DNA from: Tillandsia leiboldiana
Lineage: Eukaryota > Streptophyta > Magnoliopsida > Poales > Bromeliaceae
NCBI GenBank assembly: GCA_029204045.2
Contig: CM055066.1
Coordinates: forward strand, 1,178,001-1,242,000
Reading direction: 5' to 3'
Length of the DNA stretch: 64,000 nucleotides
The position numbers were made by a program, and so were the translations under genes. Under the pieces are notes generated by a model. The model worked only from the letters and a program-made list of their open reading frames with translations, had not been told where the DNA came from and searched no databases. Shown piece by piece: positions 25,119-36,475 of this stretch (position 1 is the stretch's first letter; every line of letters begins with the position of its first letter).

Positions 25119-26431
25119 CCTCATATTTAGAAGGCATTATCATCTAGAAATGAAAAAATCAAGACTCAAAATCACATATGCAATATTTGGCTTAACTCTT
25201 TCATTTCTATTCTATAAATCACATCTTTATTTTCAGACAATTAGTATTTTGTAACAATAATAAATTTTGAGTTAAGTGTCATACTATACCAGGTATTACA
25301 GCTTATTCTAACAGTTATTTTTATCCTTTGCTTTTTTATTTTGTGTGTGCGCGTGTGTGTGCATATGTCAACCTCAACAGGAATCCTTCTCTATGAGATG
25401 TTCTATGGCTATACGCCATTCAGAGGGAAGACAAGACAAAAGACATTTGCCAATGTTCTTCATAAGGATCTTAAATTCCCTGCAACTATATCGGTATGTT
25501 CAAGAGATTTTCCTCACGTAATCATGTTTCAAGAATTAAGGGTAGTAGCACCGTCTAGGGTATCGTATACATACACACATATGTACATTTATATGTATAG
25601 AATTTTCACTTCGATGTATAGGACTGTACTGAATGATATTTGTAGAAAACTAAAACTCATTAATTTGATGAGCAGGTAAGTCTTCCAGCAAGACAGTTGA
25701 TGTACCGGCTGTTGCACAGAGACCCCAGAAATCGACTCGGCTCGTATGAAGGAGCTAATGAGATTAAACAACACACCTTCTTTCGTGGAATCAATTGGGC
25801 TCTTGTTCGCTGCAGAGTATAAAAACCTTATATGCTATTATTTCATTCTCTTTACAGTTTACAGCAATTAATGCTTTTGGTTTTCTCTCTCCCTCTTTTT
25901 TTTCTTTCAACCCTCGTCATTTACCACTATTTTTTGGAATCTCAAATTGTGAAAAGTACCACTGAAAGGTCACATAATCCGTCTGAAAACACCACTGAAT
26001 CTCTTCTTCTTTTGGTCCTTTCTTTGAACCTCGTCACTTAAAATGGTTTAACATCAACCTATACTATGAAGGCAACAAGAAATTGAGGTTTGTAGGATCC
26101 AACGCACGATACAGTTGTTTCAGTTTGAACAAGAATTTAAGATTAGCTGAATATTCGTCTCTTATAGAGAAAGAACATACCGTGAAGAAAACTGTAAACA
26201 TTTTCTTTTTTCAGTTTAACTTCTGTTTCTACAAAATAGCAAACATCACATAGGTCGCCATAAAATTTTCAGATGTCAAAATATAACTGCATTACCATTT
26301 TCATCGTCTGCTGATCACAAATTCTTTATGATTGCTAGGCTCAGCCAAAGCTTGATGCACCACTTTTCGAGGATGACTCCACAAAGGAAGCTAAATTTGC
26401 AGATGTTGATACTCTAACAGATATGTTCTGA
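16199..26431 (+). CDS. PHOT1: Phototropin 1, blue-light receptor kinase (22 coding exons)
   Basis: Exons: 16199-16947, 18716-18898, 19030-19121, 19223-19502, 20099-20315, 20407-20477, 20727-20833, 21178-21227, 21356-21460, 21873-21932, 22021-22110, 22245-22321, 22546-22630, 22707-22787, 23166-23269, 23957-24006, 24213-24319, 24649-24771, 24959-25010, 25381-25493, 25676-25816, 26339-26431. They sum to 1009 aa plus TGA. The protein is a plasma-membrane photoreceptor whose two FMN-binding LOV domains release a C-terminal AGC-VIII kinase to drive phototropism, chloroplast movement and stomatal opening. LOV1 has GRNCRFLQG with photoactive Cys250 (codon split by intron 1). LOV2 has the same motif with Cys530. 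The kinase shows GSGDTGSV (688-695), Lys710, YRDLKPEN (Asp806) and DFD instead of DFG (824-826), a mark of AGC-VIII kinases. SLEVFNPSS, QRAAEWGLVL and PQGVGVR in the N-terminus are PHOT1 features, not PHOT2. Exon 1 is extremely GC-rich with Gly/Ala-coding repeats. Confidence 0.96.
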
Positions 26432-28275
26432 GAGGTAATGCAGATGCCAAACAAGATATTTCAAATCTTGCATCCACTATAAACTCCAAATCCTCTTTTT
26501 GTCCTTTGTTAAATGCCGACTTTGTTCCAGATGTATTTTCTCAATGGTTCCTGCTTTTACTGAAGAACATCTCACGATCATTTGCATTTATGTATCCTTT
26601 TGGTTGAGCTCTTCAGCCATTTCAAGGGTTTTGAATTCTCCCAGTTTCCTAGTTTCTTCTTGCATATCATCCTGAGCCATCATGAGTAGAGTCAGAAACT
26701 GACTCAGTGATATGATGAAGTTTCCATCAGCATTGTAGTGCAGCAATTTAAGTTTCTGGTCGAATGTTTAGAGTGACTTCTAGCTCTGTTTAATTGTACA
26801 ACTTAAGAGGCAGCCTTTCCCGTCTGTATGTATTATCATTTTAGATCTTTTATTTTCAATCTTTTCCATGTATTTTCTGTCAGCATGTTTGCAGAATAAT
26901 GTAATGACTTTCAGAAAGTAGACCATTAAAATCACTGTTCTCTTTCACCATTGGCTTTTGATATTCAATGTAGGACAACAAATGCTCAGTTGTTTATTAT
27001 ATAGATTATTGGCCATTTTGCAAAAATAGAAAACAGTCCATTTTATCTTTAAGTAGGCAAAAGTAGGACAGTTCTTTCATTTTTTTTGCAACTTCGGCCT
27101 GCTTATGAACTCTTATTTAGGATCAAACTGCTCCTCGGCTACATGACCTTTCTTACCTGAGTAGAAAATGTCGGATCATTGGTGTTAATTATTAATCCCA
27201 AAAGCTCGAACTATTAGAAATATACAATCAATTCAATTAAGGCGTATAGACGCGGCGTTTACGGGTCTCGACTCAGCTTATTAGGCTCACGCCACAATCT
27301 AGCTTCACGTTATTTCGAACGTGACTCGGCCCAACTTGGCTTTCCGTCACAGAGCTGCTGATCCATTCCAGCCAATAATTCCCACCAACATTTGCGTAAA
27401 TTCGCAGCATGCGGAAACCAAATCCGTGACCTTTAGCTCCAATACTACTTATAGGATTGTTAGTGCTAATCATTCATTCCAAAAACTCGAATTTTTAGAA
27501 ATATATAACCAATTCACTTAAAATGTATGAACATAACAACACCTATGGATCTCGATTGTGTTTCCACCCAACTAACCTCACATCATTTCGAATATGACAC
27601 GGTCTAACCCAGCTTCGTACCGTTTCGAGCACGACTCGGCTCAACCTGACCTCTGGACACATGTTAGGATGCTAGTCCATTTAAACCAATAGAAAAGACT
27701 TTGCTTTGCTTGAAAACTTTTAAAATTCTTTTTAAATGCACTCCATTCAAAATAGATCTAGTTATTATCTGATTGAAGGTGCATGAAATTACCAAAAAAA
27801 GGAACCTCATATACAGAGAGTATCTCAGGATGACTCAACATCAATGAGTAGAAATGTAAAGATAGAATAAGATACCAGAAGTCATACAACATGGCAATCC
27901 CATATTTCAGCAAATAAGTTAGTCTTTGTTGCCCTAAGTTTTGATTCCAATATTCATCTCACAATGCAACTGTCGATACAGAATGATGACAAGTTTTTGG
28001 CGAAAGATGTGGGATCAGTGCTTGCATTTTCGCATCACGTCCCTGGCAATATATCATCCATTGCAACTTTCTAGGAAAAGCGAAGGACAAAGTTCAGTAT
28101 TCAAATTACATGAAATTTAGCATCTTACAGAATTTTCGTACTGATTCGAGAAATGAGTCGAAAAGAAAAAAAAAAAAAAAATCGCTCTACAAATTGACAA
28201 ACATGACGTAGGGACGGTAAAGACTGGGAATTTCCACTCGATTCATACATTTTAAAGCTACAAATTAAAGAAGCT
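26432..28275. other. Convergent 3' regions of PHOT1 and the BTB gene, with a repeat
   Basis: The PHOT1 3' UTR probably ends around 26900. The BTB 3' UTR lies to the right of about 27950. Between them, 27240-27660 holds two diverged tandem copies of the repeat also seen at 9380-9500 (ATTTCGAACGTGACTCGGC, ATTTCGAGCACGACTCGGC). No gene is seen. Confidence 0.5.
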
Positions 28276-30233
28276 TCATAACGGATCGTCGCAAACAACA
28301 ATCTGCAAATGAGACTGATCCTTATTTCCCCCATATGGCCTAACAAATGCTCTTCTCCACCACACTTCAAAAGCTCTTCGCATGTTGGGGCAGTCATCCT
28401 TCTTGTTAAGAAAACAATCGAACCATCTCAACAAGATTTCTTGTTGCTGGGCCATCGGCAATGTTAGAATAGTATGGCAAAGCCCATCCTCCACCATCTT
28501 CTTATCAAAGCTCCTAGAAGCCCTTCGCATCCAACCAAAGTCTTCATAAAGAGCTTCCAACCATATCTTTAACAGAGAAATCCTCACATCCTTGGATACT
28601 AAAATGTGACCTTTACCAATCGCGATACAAATCTGAGCAGTGATCGCGCTAATCTCGTGTCTATACATGCAGGGGATCTTCGAATGAAGTTTAGCAAGCT
28701 CCTTTTGATCAGCCCAAACAGAGACAAACTCATCGGCAACCCTATTGCTTATTAGAATCTCAACAAGCCACTGCAGGTTATCGGCTTCTCGAGCTATTTT
28801 TTCCATTAGAGGCACCTTTTCCTGTTGGGCTTTATCTAAATTCACAGCCTCGGAGAGTACTAGCAGCAAAGAATCAAGACATTTGTTGCAGAGGTGGTAA
28901 AGGGCTCCTCCCAAAAGATCAAAGTTTTCACAGTTGGTGTGAGGTTTTATATCCTCGGTAAGCAACCGAGATAGCAAGGACTTCATTTCTCGACGAGCTT
29001 TCTCGTCTTTCGATTGAAGGACAGCAGCCAAAACCCTCATTAGAATGTTGTCGGAAGTAAAAGATGTGGAAGGCTCCTTAGAAATTCTATGTAGGACTTC
29101 GATCGCCGGAATATGATGAGGGAGATGACTAAGAAGGGATACCACTTGTTCCTCCTCATCCTCAGACCAAGGTACAGAATCCAAGTAGTCGAGGCATGAC
29201 GCGATTCCAGAATCGACCATTAGATCATTACAAACCTGTACAAATTACAAAATTTTAAATATATGTTTGCAGAAACATATAAGAACATCGAAGCATTTCA
29301 TCGAATGTTTCCTAATTTGTTTCCAACTACCTAATCATTCCTTTCTACCTACTAGGGGCCCAAAATTTAAGTAAAGTATCCGCTTATTTCTTTCGATCTA
29401 TTTGTCTAGATGTAAAGCTGTTCGAAGAAGCACTAGCAACTTTTTCATCTGTATCCTCCTCTACTGCTTCCAGCTACAGTAGAAGCAGAAGCATCAAATT
29501 ATTTCTAAGTTCCTGTCCCACCTACTATTTGCCAATTCAAAACTACACTATTTCTTCAATTGCACTTGTTTTTAATCTTAACACTAGCACCTATTCTCAA
29601 TTACGCACAAACACAAAATTTTGAAAAGGAGAAAAGGAGAAAAAAAAAAAATGTCACCTTGAGGAACGCGAGAACCCTCTCCACGGGCTCCCCCGCGAGC
29701 CACTTGCTCGCGTCCGCGGAGTACATCATCCCCACCACCCCCAGGAACGCCTCGGGATCCGCGCACTCCTCGAGCTCCACCGCCGCGCCGCGGACCCCGG
29801 CGAGGCGCGCAGCGAAGAACCGGCTCCGCGCCTCGAGGACGCGGCGGTGGGCTGAGAGCGAGGCCCGGGCCCCGTCGGCGGAGGCGATCGAGAGCTCCAC
29901 GTCGCCGGGGCCCTCCACCGCCACCGCCGCCGCCACCCTCTCCCGAACCCGGCGAGCCGCCGCCCCCTGCTGCAGCTGCTGGTGCTGCTGCGGCGGCGGC
30001 GGCGGCGGCGGATGAGCATGCCGCGGCGCGGCGGATTCCTCGCGCGCGATCATCTCGAAGAGGGTGGAGCGCTTCGGGGAGGGATGGCTCGCGGAGGCGG
30101 AGGCGGAGGAGGAGGGGGGAGGAGGTGGGGAGGAGGAGGAGGGGAGCGAAACCCTAGGGGAGGGGAGAAAGCCGCGGCGGAGCATGGCGGAGACGTCGAC
30201 GAGCTTCTCGAAGTTTTCGGCGGCGGTGGCCAT
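28276..30233 (-). CDS. BTB/POZ domain protein (At1g63850-like), two exons
   Basis: Exon 1 is 30233-29658 and exon 2 is 29235-28276 (donor AAG|GTGAC, acceptor TGTACAG|GT), giving 511 aa. Residues 1-90 are low complexity: a Ser/Pro run, an eight-Pro run and a Gln-rich stretch. The BTB fold follows (about 95-190: DVELSIASADG, LSAHRRVLEARSRFFAARL, EECADPEAFLGVVGMMYS). Exon 2 encodes a long helical region with CLDYLDSVPWSEDEEEQVVS and ends PYGGNKDQSHLQIVVCDDPL. This layout matches a plant-specific BTB family (Arabidopsis At1g63850 and relatives) whose molecular role is poorly defined. BTB proteins often act as CUL3 substrate adaptors, but that is only a possibility here. Exon 1 is strikingly GC-rich; exon 2 is not. 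Confidence 0.92.
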
Positions 30234-30413
30234 TGTAGAGAGACCAGAGCGAAAGAGAAGGATGTGGAATTGATGCGAAAGAGAGGACGAGTTTGGATGT
30301 TATGGAATTGATGTGAAAGAGAGGAAGAAACGGGAGTGAGAGGTGGAGAGTGGGGACAAAAGGGAGCAAAATAAATAAATAAATATATAATAGTAGTAGT
30401 GGGATTTTTTTAA

Positions 30414-30534
30414 GAGCAATGCTATATGTACACCCCGAAGGGGTGTATATCATACACCTCCATCATTTTAATGGTGACGATATCTTTTACGGGTCACATC
30501 GATTGACCCATCATCACACCCCATCCATTGGATG
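30414..30534 (+). mobile_element. Foldback MITE family 1, copy F (3' truncated)
   Basis: It starts GAGCAATGCTATATGTACAC and follows the family consensus through GGTCACATCGATTGACCCATC and CCATCCATTGGATG. It breaks off at a T run at about 30535, next to the left end of the CACTA-like element. It lies about 180 bp upstream of the BTB start codon. Confidence 0.85.
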
Positions 30535-30561
30535 TTTTTTTTTTTTTCACCACGCCAGTGT

Positions 30562-31871
30562 CACGATGAAAAAACACTCATAAGAAATAATTTATCATCT
30601 TTAAGATACTTAGGCCCCGTTTGGTTCGGGAATAAATTTAAGAGGTATAAATTTTTTTATACCTGGAATAGCTTGCTATTCCGGGATAATGAAGTATAAA
30701 AATTAAATTACGTTTGGTTGAAAAGTTGGTATTCTCTGTAATAGTTAAAATTGTGTTTGGTTAAAATTATGGAATAGTAGAGGATAGCGGAAAAAAAAAG
30801 ATAAAATTTTTATAAAAATACCAACTCTGCCCCTTAACTTTTTTTTTTATAGAAAAATTAATTTAATTATTATATTAAATTTGAAATAATTTAATTATAA
30901 ATAATAAATTATATTTTACGTTAAAAAATAATATTTTTTTATATTATATTTTAAGAATATAAATAATAAATTATATTTTATATTATATTTTATATATTTT
31001 ATATATTTTATATATTTTATATTATAATTTATAATTTATATTATAATTTATATTTTATTTATAATTTATATTATAATTTATATTTTATTTATAATTTATA
31101 TTTTATTTATAATTTATATTTTATATTATAATTTATATTATAATTTATATTTTATATTATATTTTATATTATATTTTATATTATATTTTATATTATAATT
31201 TATAATTTATATTATAATTTATATTATAATTTATATTATAATTTATAATTTATATTTTATATTATATTTTATATTATAATTTAATTATAAATAATAAATT
31301 ATATTTTGCCCATTCACTGTCCCAGGAATAAAACCCTATTCCATGGGGAGGGAGGAATAAGATTTAACGGGTTATTCCAGAATAACCCGTTAAGCAGGGG
31401 ATAAAAAAAAAATTTATCCCCTGTCTTTTTTACTTGGTGTTTGGCAAGAATTGGGGGATAAAGGGGGTTATTCCTCCTTTATCCCCCAACCAAACGGGGC
31501 CTTAGGTTCACAGTCTTTTTCGTTGACTTAAAACGATGAATAATTTACAATTTTTAAAGCACTTAGCGAATTTTTTAAAAAATTGGCTAAATCGTGAGGA
31601 GGACGTTGAAGGTGGTTAATCGTTTACCGTCTTTTTTATTGATTTAAAAGACAGTGAACGATTCACTACCGCCTTTAAGAGACGCGTTAAAAACGACGAA
31701 TTGTTCACCGTATTTTTCATTTTTTCATTGACTTGAAGATAATAAAAAAAAAAATTTTATTGACTTGAAGACGGTTAACGATTTAACGTCTTCACAGAAT
31801 TATTATAAAGTGATAAATTCTTCACCGCCTTCTGAAAAACGATGAAGCTTTTTGAGTATTTTTTCATTGTG
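30562..31871. mobile_element. CACTA-like (EnSpm) non-autonomous element
   Basis: The left end CACGATGAAAAAACACTCA is the inverted counterpart of the right end TGAGTATTTTTTCATTGTG. The subterminal part (31510-31850) has repeated motifs in both orientations such as GACGATGAATAATTTAC and CGTCTTTTTTATTGA, typical of CACTA ends. No 3-bp duplication is preserved. A Tourist element is inserted near the left end. There is no transposase coding. Confidence 0.55.
30613..31501. mobile_element. Tourist-like (PIF/Harbinger) MITE, long AT-core family, copy 2
   Basis: The terminal repeats GGCCCCGTTTGGTTCGGG and CCCAACCAAACGGGGCC are flanked by TTA on both sides (30610-30612, 31502-31504). The core (30950-31290) is an array of TATAATTTATATT-type units, longer than in the copy at 6056-6838. 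Subterminal GGGTTATTCCAGAATAACCC matches that copy. It is nested in the CACTA-like element. Confidence 0.9.
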
Positions 31872-32312
31872 AGCTGATGTGCAAATAAATTTTATACAAA
31901 ATTATTTTATAAATTATAATAATTTTTAGGATTATTTTGAGATTAAAAAAAAAAAAAAAAAAAAAAGTAGTAGTAGCGTTGTCAACGGAAAGTATGAAAA
32001 GGAATTTGTCAAGAATCCATCCATTAACCTCTAGCTTCCTAACATAAATGCTACTAAATTTTACATCTAATATTATTATTATTTTTTTATCATGATATTA
32101 CTTGCACACAAAAATTTAAATATTCTGTTATATCGTGCCAATAAAATATCGTCGATATAAACGGTAAGACAGCCCAAAACTTTATTTTTTTTTAAAATTA
32201 TTAAATAAATTTTTTAATAAATTAATAAAAATATATAATAAGTAATTAAAAAAATTTATTCCTAAAAAAAAAAAAATATTGCATGTTATAATACGTCGGC
32301 GCGCACAAACAA

Positions 32313-32390
<78 letters not shown>

Positions 32391-35117
32391 TGGCACTCAT
32401 TGGCACGGTTGAGCAAATTTTTGGTATAATTTTATGCGGTGACACTTAAATTGTTATTTATACAGACCCAACTAATTAATAATCCACACATAATCTTTTG
32501 AGTGAATTTGAGCAAATTAAAATTTATTCTGTGTTATCTAATTACCCAGGAGAGTTTTGGAGATGTAGGATCTACTATTATTTTATCTGATTGAGAATTG
32601 GACTGTTGAACCAATGTTGCAATTATCCCTCTCAATTTTAACAAGCAACAGCTCATTTGGAGGGATGTTCAGCAAATAAGAAAGGGGATGTTGTCCATAA
32701 TTGCTTCATATTTTGAGTGGAATGAAAGGGAAGGGTGGTTGATTAGAATCTCACTGATTTGGTGGCAAATTATATTCTGTTCTTGGCTACTTGTGGTGGT
32801 TGTTAGTGGGATACTGAGGACACAACAGCTAAGGACAAAGTGTTAGATAAGTGAGGTGTCTTATATGAAATGGCATGAGCTAATGAAGAGAAAAATGAGT
32901 GATTAGGGTTTTAATTTCTTTGTTGAACAAAACAAAATATGCTAAACTAGAATACGCGAAAGCTCAAAAGTTTCTAGAGTCGAAAGAGGTTGCGACTTAC
33001 AGATAGGGGGATAAAGTCGCGCTTCAATGCCGTGCACGAAGTCGGAGCCAGTGTTCGACCTCCGAGTCCATCGATCTCCTCCAAAAGTCCATGCTCGCAG
33101 TTCAGTTCGGCGGAACACACTTGACACTGTCCCTCGCAATCTCAAAACCATCAAACTGTTCGCCAATTCGTTCCAGAGTAAAAACTGCTAGAATTAAAAC
33201 ACTAGTTCTGAAGAAAACATGCATCATCATTCTATACTTGATACTACAAATAGATGAGACAAGTTCTACTTAAAAGGGAGGAAATCTGGTAGGAAACTCG
33301 TGATTCCTGAATTAGATTACATGCACTCCATAAAACCCTTTCTCGTCGTTCTTGCTCTAAACAGTTTAGGCTGTGAGCTTCAAATGATTTACAGCCATTA
33401 TAAACCGATCATACATTGGTGAAGTAATTGTTGATCCATGAAAGTGGAACATTGCTTACTTTGTTTTATTGATTTTTCCGTAAAATGAAAATACACATGC
33501 AGAAAATTAAGACAGTTTTCCAGAATTAAAGTGAACGTCACGCAAAAGAAAATTTTACATGCTAGTCCATGCTGATCAGAAAAGAATGGCCAACAAAACT
33601 TGGATTTAAACCAAATGTAACGATCTAGTCCACTAACACTATTGTTGGGTCCAAAACATCAGTCCAAAATACATAAGTCCAGCAATTGATGTTATAGCTC
33701 TTAAGTTCTTGTATTCTCATTTACAATTCATTTTTCATCCGATGTGGGACTATTAGGACATTACAGATGTGATCGGATCCCTTTAAGTCTCTTGCACATC
33801 AAAACACGATTGATCATTCAAGATGAACATCTTTATGTAAACATAATCACTCATTCAATATGTAGCAACTCAGTTCTAATCTTATTCCAAACAATTCAAA
33901 AGAGAATGTGACAGCACATGTAGAACCAAAAGAAAGCAACAAATACACCTCCTAACATCATATATACCAATTCGCTGCAAAGTGCAGTCAAATAATTTCA
34001 CCAAATAGAAAGATAATTCAATTGTTACTGAAGAATAAAATAGTCAACTAACAAACCAGCAATTCGTCAATCTATGAAAATGAATTTCAAGCCGCATATT
34101 ATCTATTTGGATGAACAAATAGGCAACTGCAAAAAGGGCATAGATTTCCTGCAGACAGATAATTACCATCATTGCTGCTAAATCAAAACTATCCTTGATG
34201 CTTAATCAATCAAGACTTTCGAACTGAAACCCACCTGGTGTTCAAGTCTATGAATTATGCTATCACTCCCTTCCACATTCAAACCAGGAAAATAATATAA
34301 AGACCAAAGAGACCAAGAATCAAAAGATCATTTCATTCGCTGTGCATCAAAAACCAGGATAATTCTTACATTCTTACTCTAGGAGTTCGCCCCGTGACAA
34401 GTTCGAGTTCTTCAAAAAAAAAATTCCATCTATTGCATAAACCAGAAGAAGTCAGGTCTTACATGCTGGGATGCCAATTCATCATACTGTATCAAGAATT
34501 CATAACTGCACACGGTGCACAGATAACTAAACTTCAACCTGAGCTAAGCTGATTGTGAACAAATAATAAGAATTTTATATGTACTTATGTTGGTCAGAAA
34601 CTTCTCTAGCTCGACCCTTCCGGCCTGGTAACTTCTCTAGCTCGACTAACTTCAACTACTAAATTTCAAACTCTGGTTTCTTGTTCTCAGTCAGGGAAAT
34701 CGCTATTCAGCTTCAAACAGAAAATCGAAGTGAACCAAACCAAATTAGATAATTTGGTTCAGTTTGGCTTTCAATTTGCTTCAGTTCAATCCGAGCAGAC
34801 AATTTTGGTTCAGTTTGGTCTTATTAGAAGGTATAAGAATAATTAAGTGTTGAGATGTATGATAGTTTCTTTATTACAGAATAGAGAAATCATGCAATAA
34901 CACGAAAAATTTCAGAGTTACAAAACTGAACTATAACATTTTATTTTATTTTTTGATTAAACAGGGGTATACAACTATAACATTTTTGTTGTTCTAAATC
35001 TATGCAGTATACTGCCACAAAACTGCAGATCATGATAAAGAAAGACCAAACAACAAAGAGAAGAGCTTCTTGTTATCGAACTCCGTACCGATTGTGATAA
35101 AGCACAGAGAATCCTCT
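31872..35117. other. Intergenic stretch with (AT)n and no supported gene
   Basis: An (AT)n tract lies at 32318-32389. The stretch 32940-33180 is less AT-rich, but its short frames resemble nothing I know. At about 33616-33767 a sequence from TGTAACGATCTAG to CATCCGATGTGGGACTA and ATTACA resembles a widespread plant LTR-like repeat; no target duplication is visible. 34000-35040 holds nothing recognisable, apart from possible 3' UTR of the protease gene near its right end. Confidence 0.45.
32318..32389. repeat. (AT)n microsatellite
   Basis: About 70 bp of pure TA dinucleotide in intergenic DNA, not next to a recognised MITE. Confidence 0.95.
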
Positions 35118-35867
35118 TCACTTGGTATTCATCATGCTAAGAATAAGATTCAGGAGTTCACTTCTCAGCTCATGAACTGCATGCCCATCCACCTCCACCC
35201 TCAAATCGGAGAACCACCTCTCTCCCTCTTCATCCCTACGCCCCTTCCTATACCAATCGCACACCGCCCTCGCGATCGCCAGCACGAAGAGCCCGCAATC
35301 GTAGCCGTTGCCCTGCTGCGGCGTGGGGCCCTCGACGAGCCGCGCCTCGTCGTCCCCGTCGCCGACGAAGCCCTTGAGCGCGCCGTAGAGCCGCGCGGCG
35401 GGGCCACGGTTCAGGCCGCGGGCGCTGTCGTGGTGGACGAACTCGCGCGCGGCGGCGTGGTAGACGAGGAGGCTCCAGTGGGATCCGCCCTCGGCGAGGG
35501 CGACGTCGGGGTTGTCGTTGACGGCGAAGAGGACGAGGTCACGGTCGCGGGCGCGGAGGGTCTCCGCGGCGTCGGCGGCGTAGGGGGCGTTGGCGATCCA
35601 GAAGGCGACAGCGGGCGAGACGAGGAGGAGGCGATCGCCTCCGCATCCTCCTCCGCCTCCTCCTCCGCAGCCGCCGCCGCGGATTTCGCCGGCGCCGGAG
35701 AAGGAGGAGGAGAGGTGGGCGAAGAAGAAGTCGATGAGGCGATCGTTGAGGTAGTGAGGGCCGCGAAGGACGGAGAGATCGGAGCGGCGGAGGACGACGT
35801 CGCCGTAGCTGAGGATCTTATCGTCGGCGGAGGTGGAGGTGGTGGGTTTGGAAATGGTGCGAGGCAT
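35118..35867 (-). CDS. DEN1: NEDD8-specific protease, DEN1/NEDP1 (SENP8) type, peptidase C48
   Basis: An intronless 249-aa protein. The family removes the ubiquitin-like modifier RUB/NEDD8 from non-cullin substrates and matures it. The catalytic set of ULP/SENP cysteine proteases is visible: His130 in EGGSHWSLLVY, Asp147 in HHDS, Gln184 in TPQQGNGYDCG and Cys191 in YDCGLFVL. The N-terminal LSYGDVVLRRSDL and PHYLNDRLIDFFFAHL segments are the conserved substrate-binding start of NEDP1. An unusual loop at about 64-77 is almost entirely Gly with two Cys, a low-complexity insertion between core segments. The coding sequence is very GC-rich. The gene is divergent from TON1, with about 600 bp between start codons. 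Assignment to DEN1 rather than a SUMO protease rests on the short length and the N-terminal motif. Confidence 0.93.
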   Translation of the reverse strand: MPRTISKPTTSTSADDKILSYGDVVLRRSDLSVLRGPHYLNDRLIDFFFAHLSSSFSGAGEIRGGGCGGGGGGGCGGDRLLLVSPAVAFWIANAPYAADAAETLRARDRDLVLFAVNDNPDVALAEGGSHWSLLVYHAAAREFVHHDSARGLNRGPAARLYGALKGFVGDGDDEARLVEGPTPQQGNGYDCGLFVLAIARAVCDWYRKGRRDEEGERWFSDLRVEVDGHAVHELRSELLNLILSMMNTK

Positions 35868-36475
35868 CGGGCGCGGAGGAGAAGGGTGAGATTGGAATCG
35901 AACACTGTAGAAGGGACGAGAACCTCGACCTCGCTTAGCCGATCATGGCACGGCGTGCTTCTACTTCTTCTCCCCTAGACCGCGTCCACCACGTCATCCG
36001 TAGACCCTCACTCACCACTCCCGGATATAGTTTTATTATTTTATATTGTAGATACATATTTTTTAAAAAATAATTAAAAATACTATTGTAGGATAATTTC
36101 TTTAATATAAATAATATATATTTAAAATTTAAAATTAAAGTAACATTTAAAAATTAGTACAGTAAAATTAATTTTTTTTAAAAAAATAAATTATCAAACA
36201 AAATTTAAAACTGGGGTCACGTGACAAGTCACGCACCTCCGCGCTTGCGCCGTGCGCACACGGGCGCGGCCGCTTCAGAGATCCGGGCTATTAATACAAC
36301 CATTTGCCCTCCCTCTCTCTCTCTCTCTCCTCGTGCGACGAAACCCCTCGCCACGGGAAAAGGAAAGGGAAAAGAGGCTTTGGGGTTTCCACTTCGCAAT
36401 CTCTCTCTCTCTCTCTCTTCTCTCGCCGAAGCTTAGAGAGAAGGTAGCGTAGGGAGGAGGGCGAAGAGCGGCGAC
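35868..36475. promoter_or_regulatory. Shared divergent promoter region, DEN1 and TON1
   Basis: There are 608 bp between the two start codons. An AT-rich middle (36010-36200) separates GC-rich flanks. On the TON1 side there is a TATTAATA-like box near 36288 and CT repeats (about 36311-36329 and 36401-36422) in the probable leader. The transcript starts are not known. Confidence 0.55.

Noticed and set aside
29560..30311. Plus-strand frames opposite BTB exon 1
   Set aside because: Shadow frames of a GC-rich exon; the BTB fold reads clearly on the minus strand.
32942..33273. Less AT-rich island with a 74-codon minus-strand frame
   Set aside because: It resembles no protein I know, and no supporting exon or promoter signal is visible. 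It may be transposon debris.
33616..33767. Possible short LTR (TGTAACGATC ... GGACATTACA)
   Set aside because: It resembles a common plant repeat containing CCGATGTGGGACT, but no target duplication or internal region is visible, so it is mentioned only within the intergenic entry.
35070..35978. 302-codon plus-strand frame over the DEN1 gene
   Set aside because: It is antisense to the protease, which shows all catalytic motifs. The plus frame is Ala/Val/Gly-rich low complexity.
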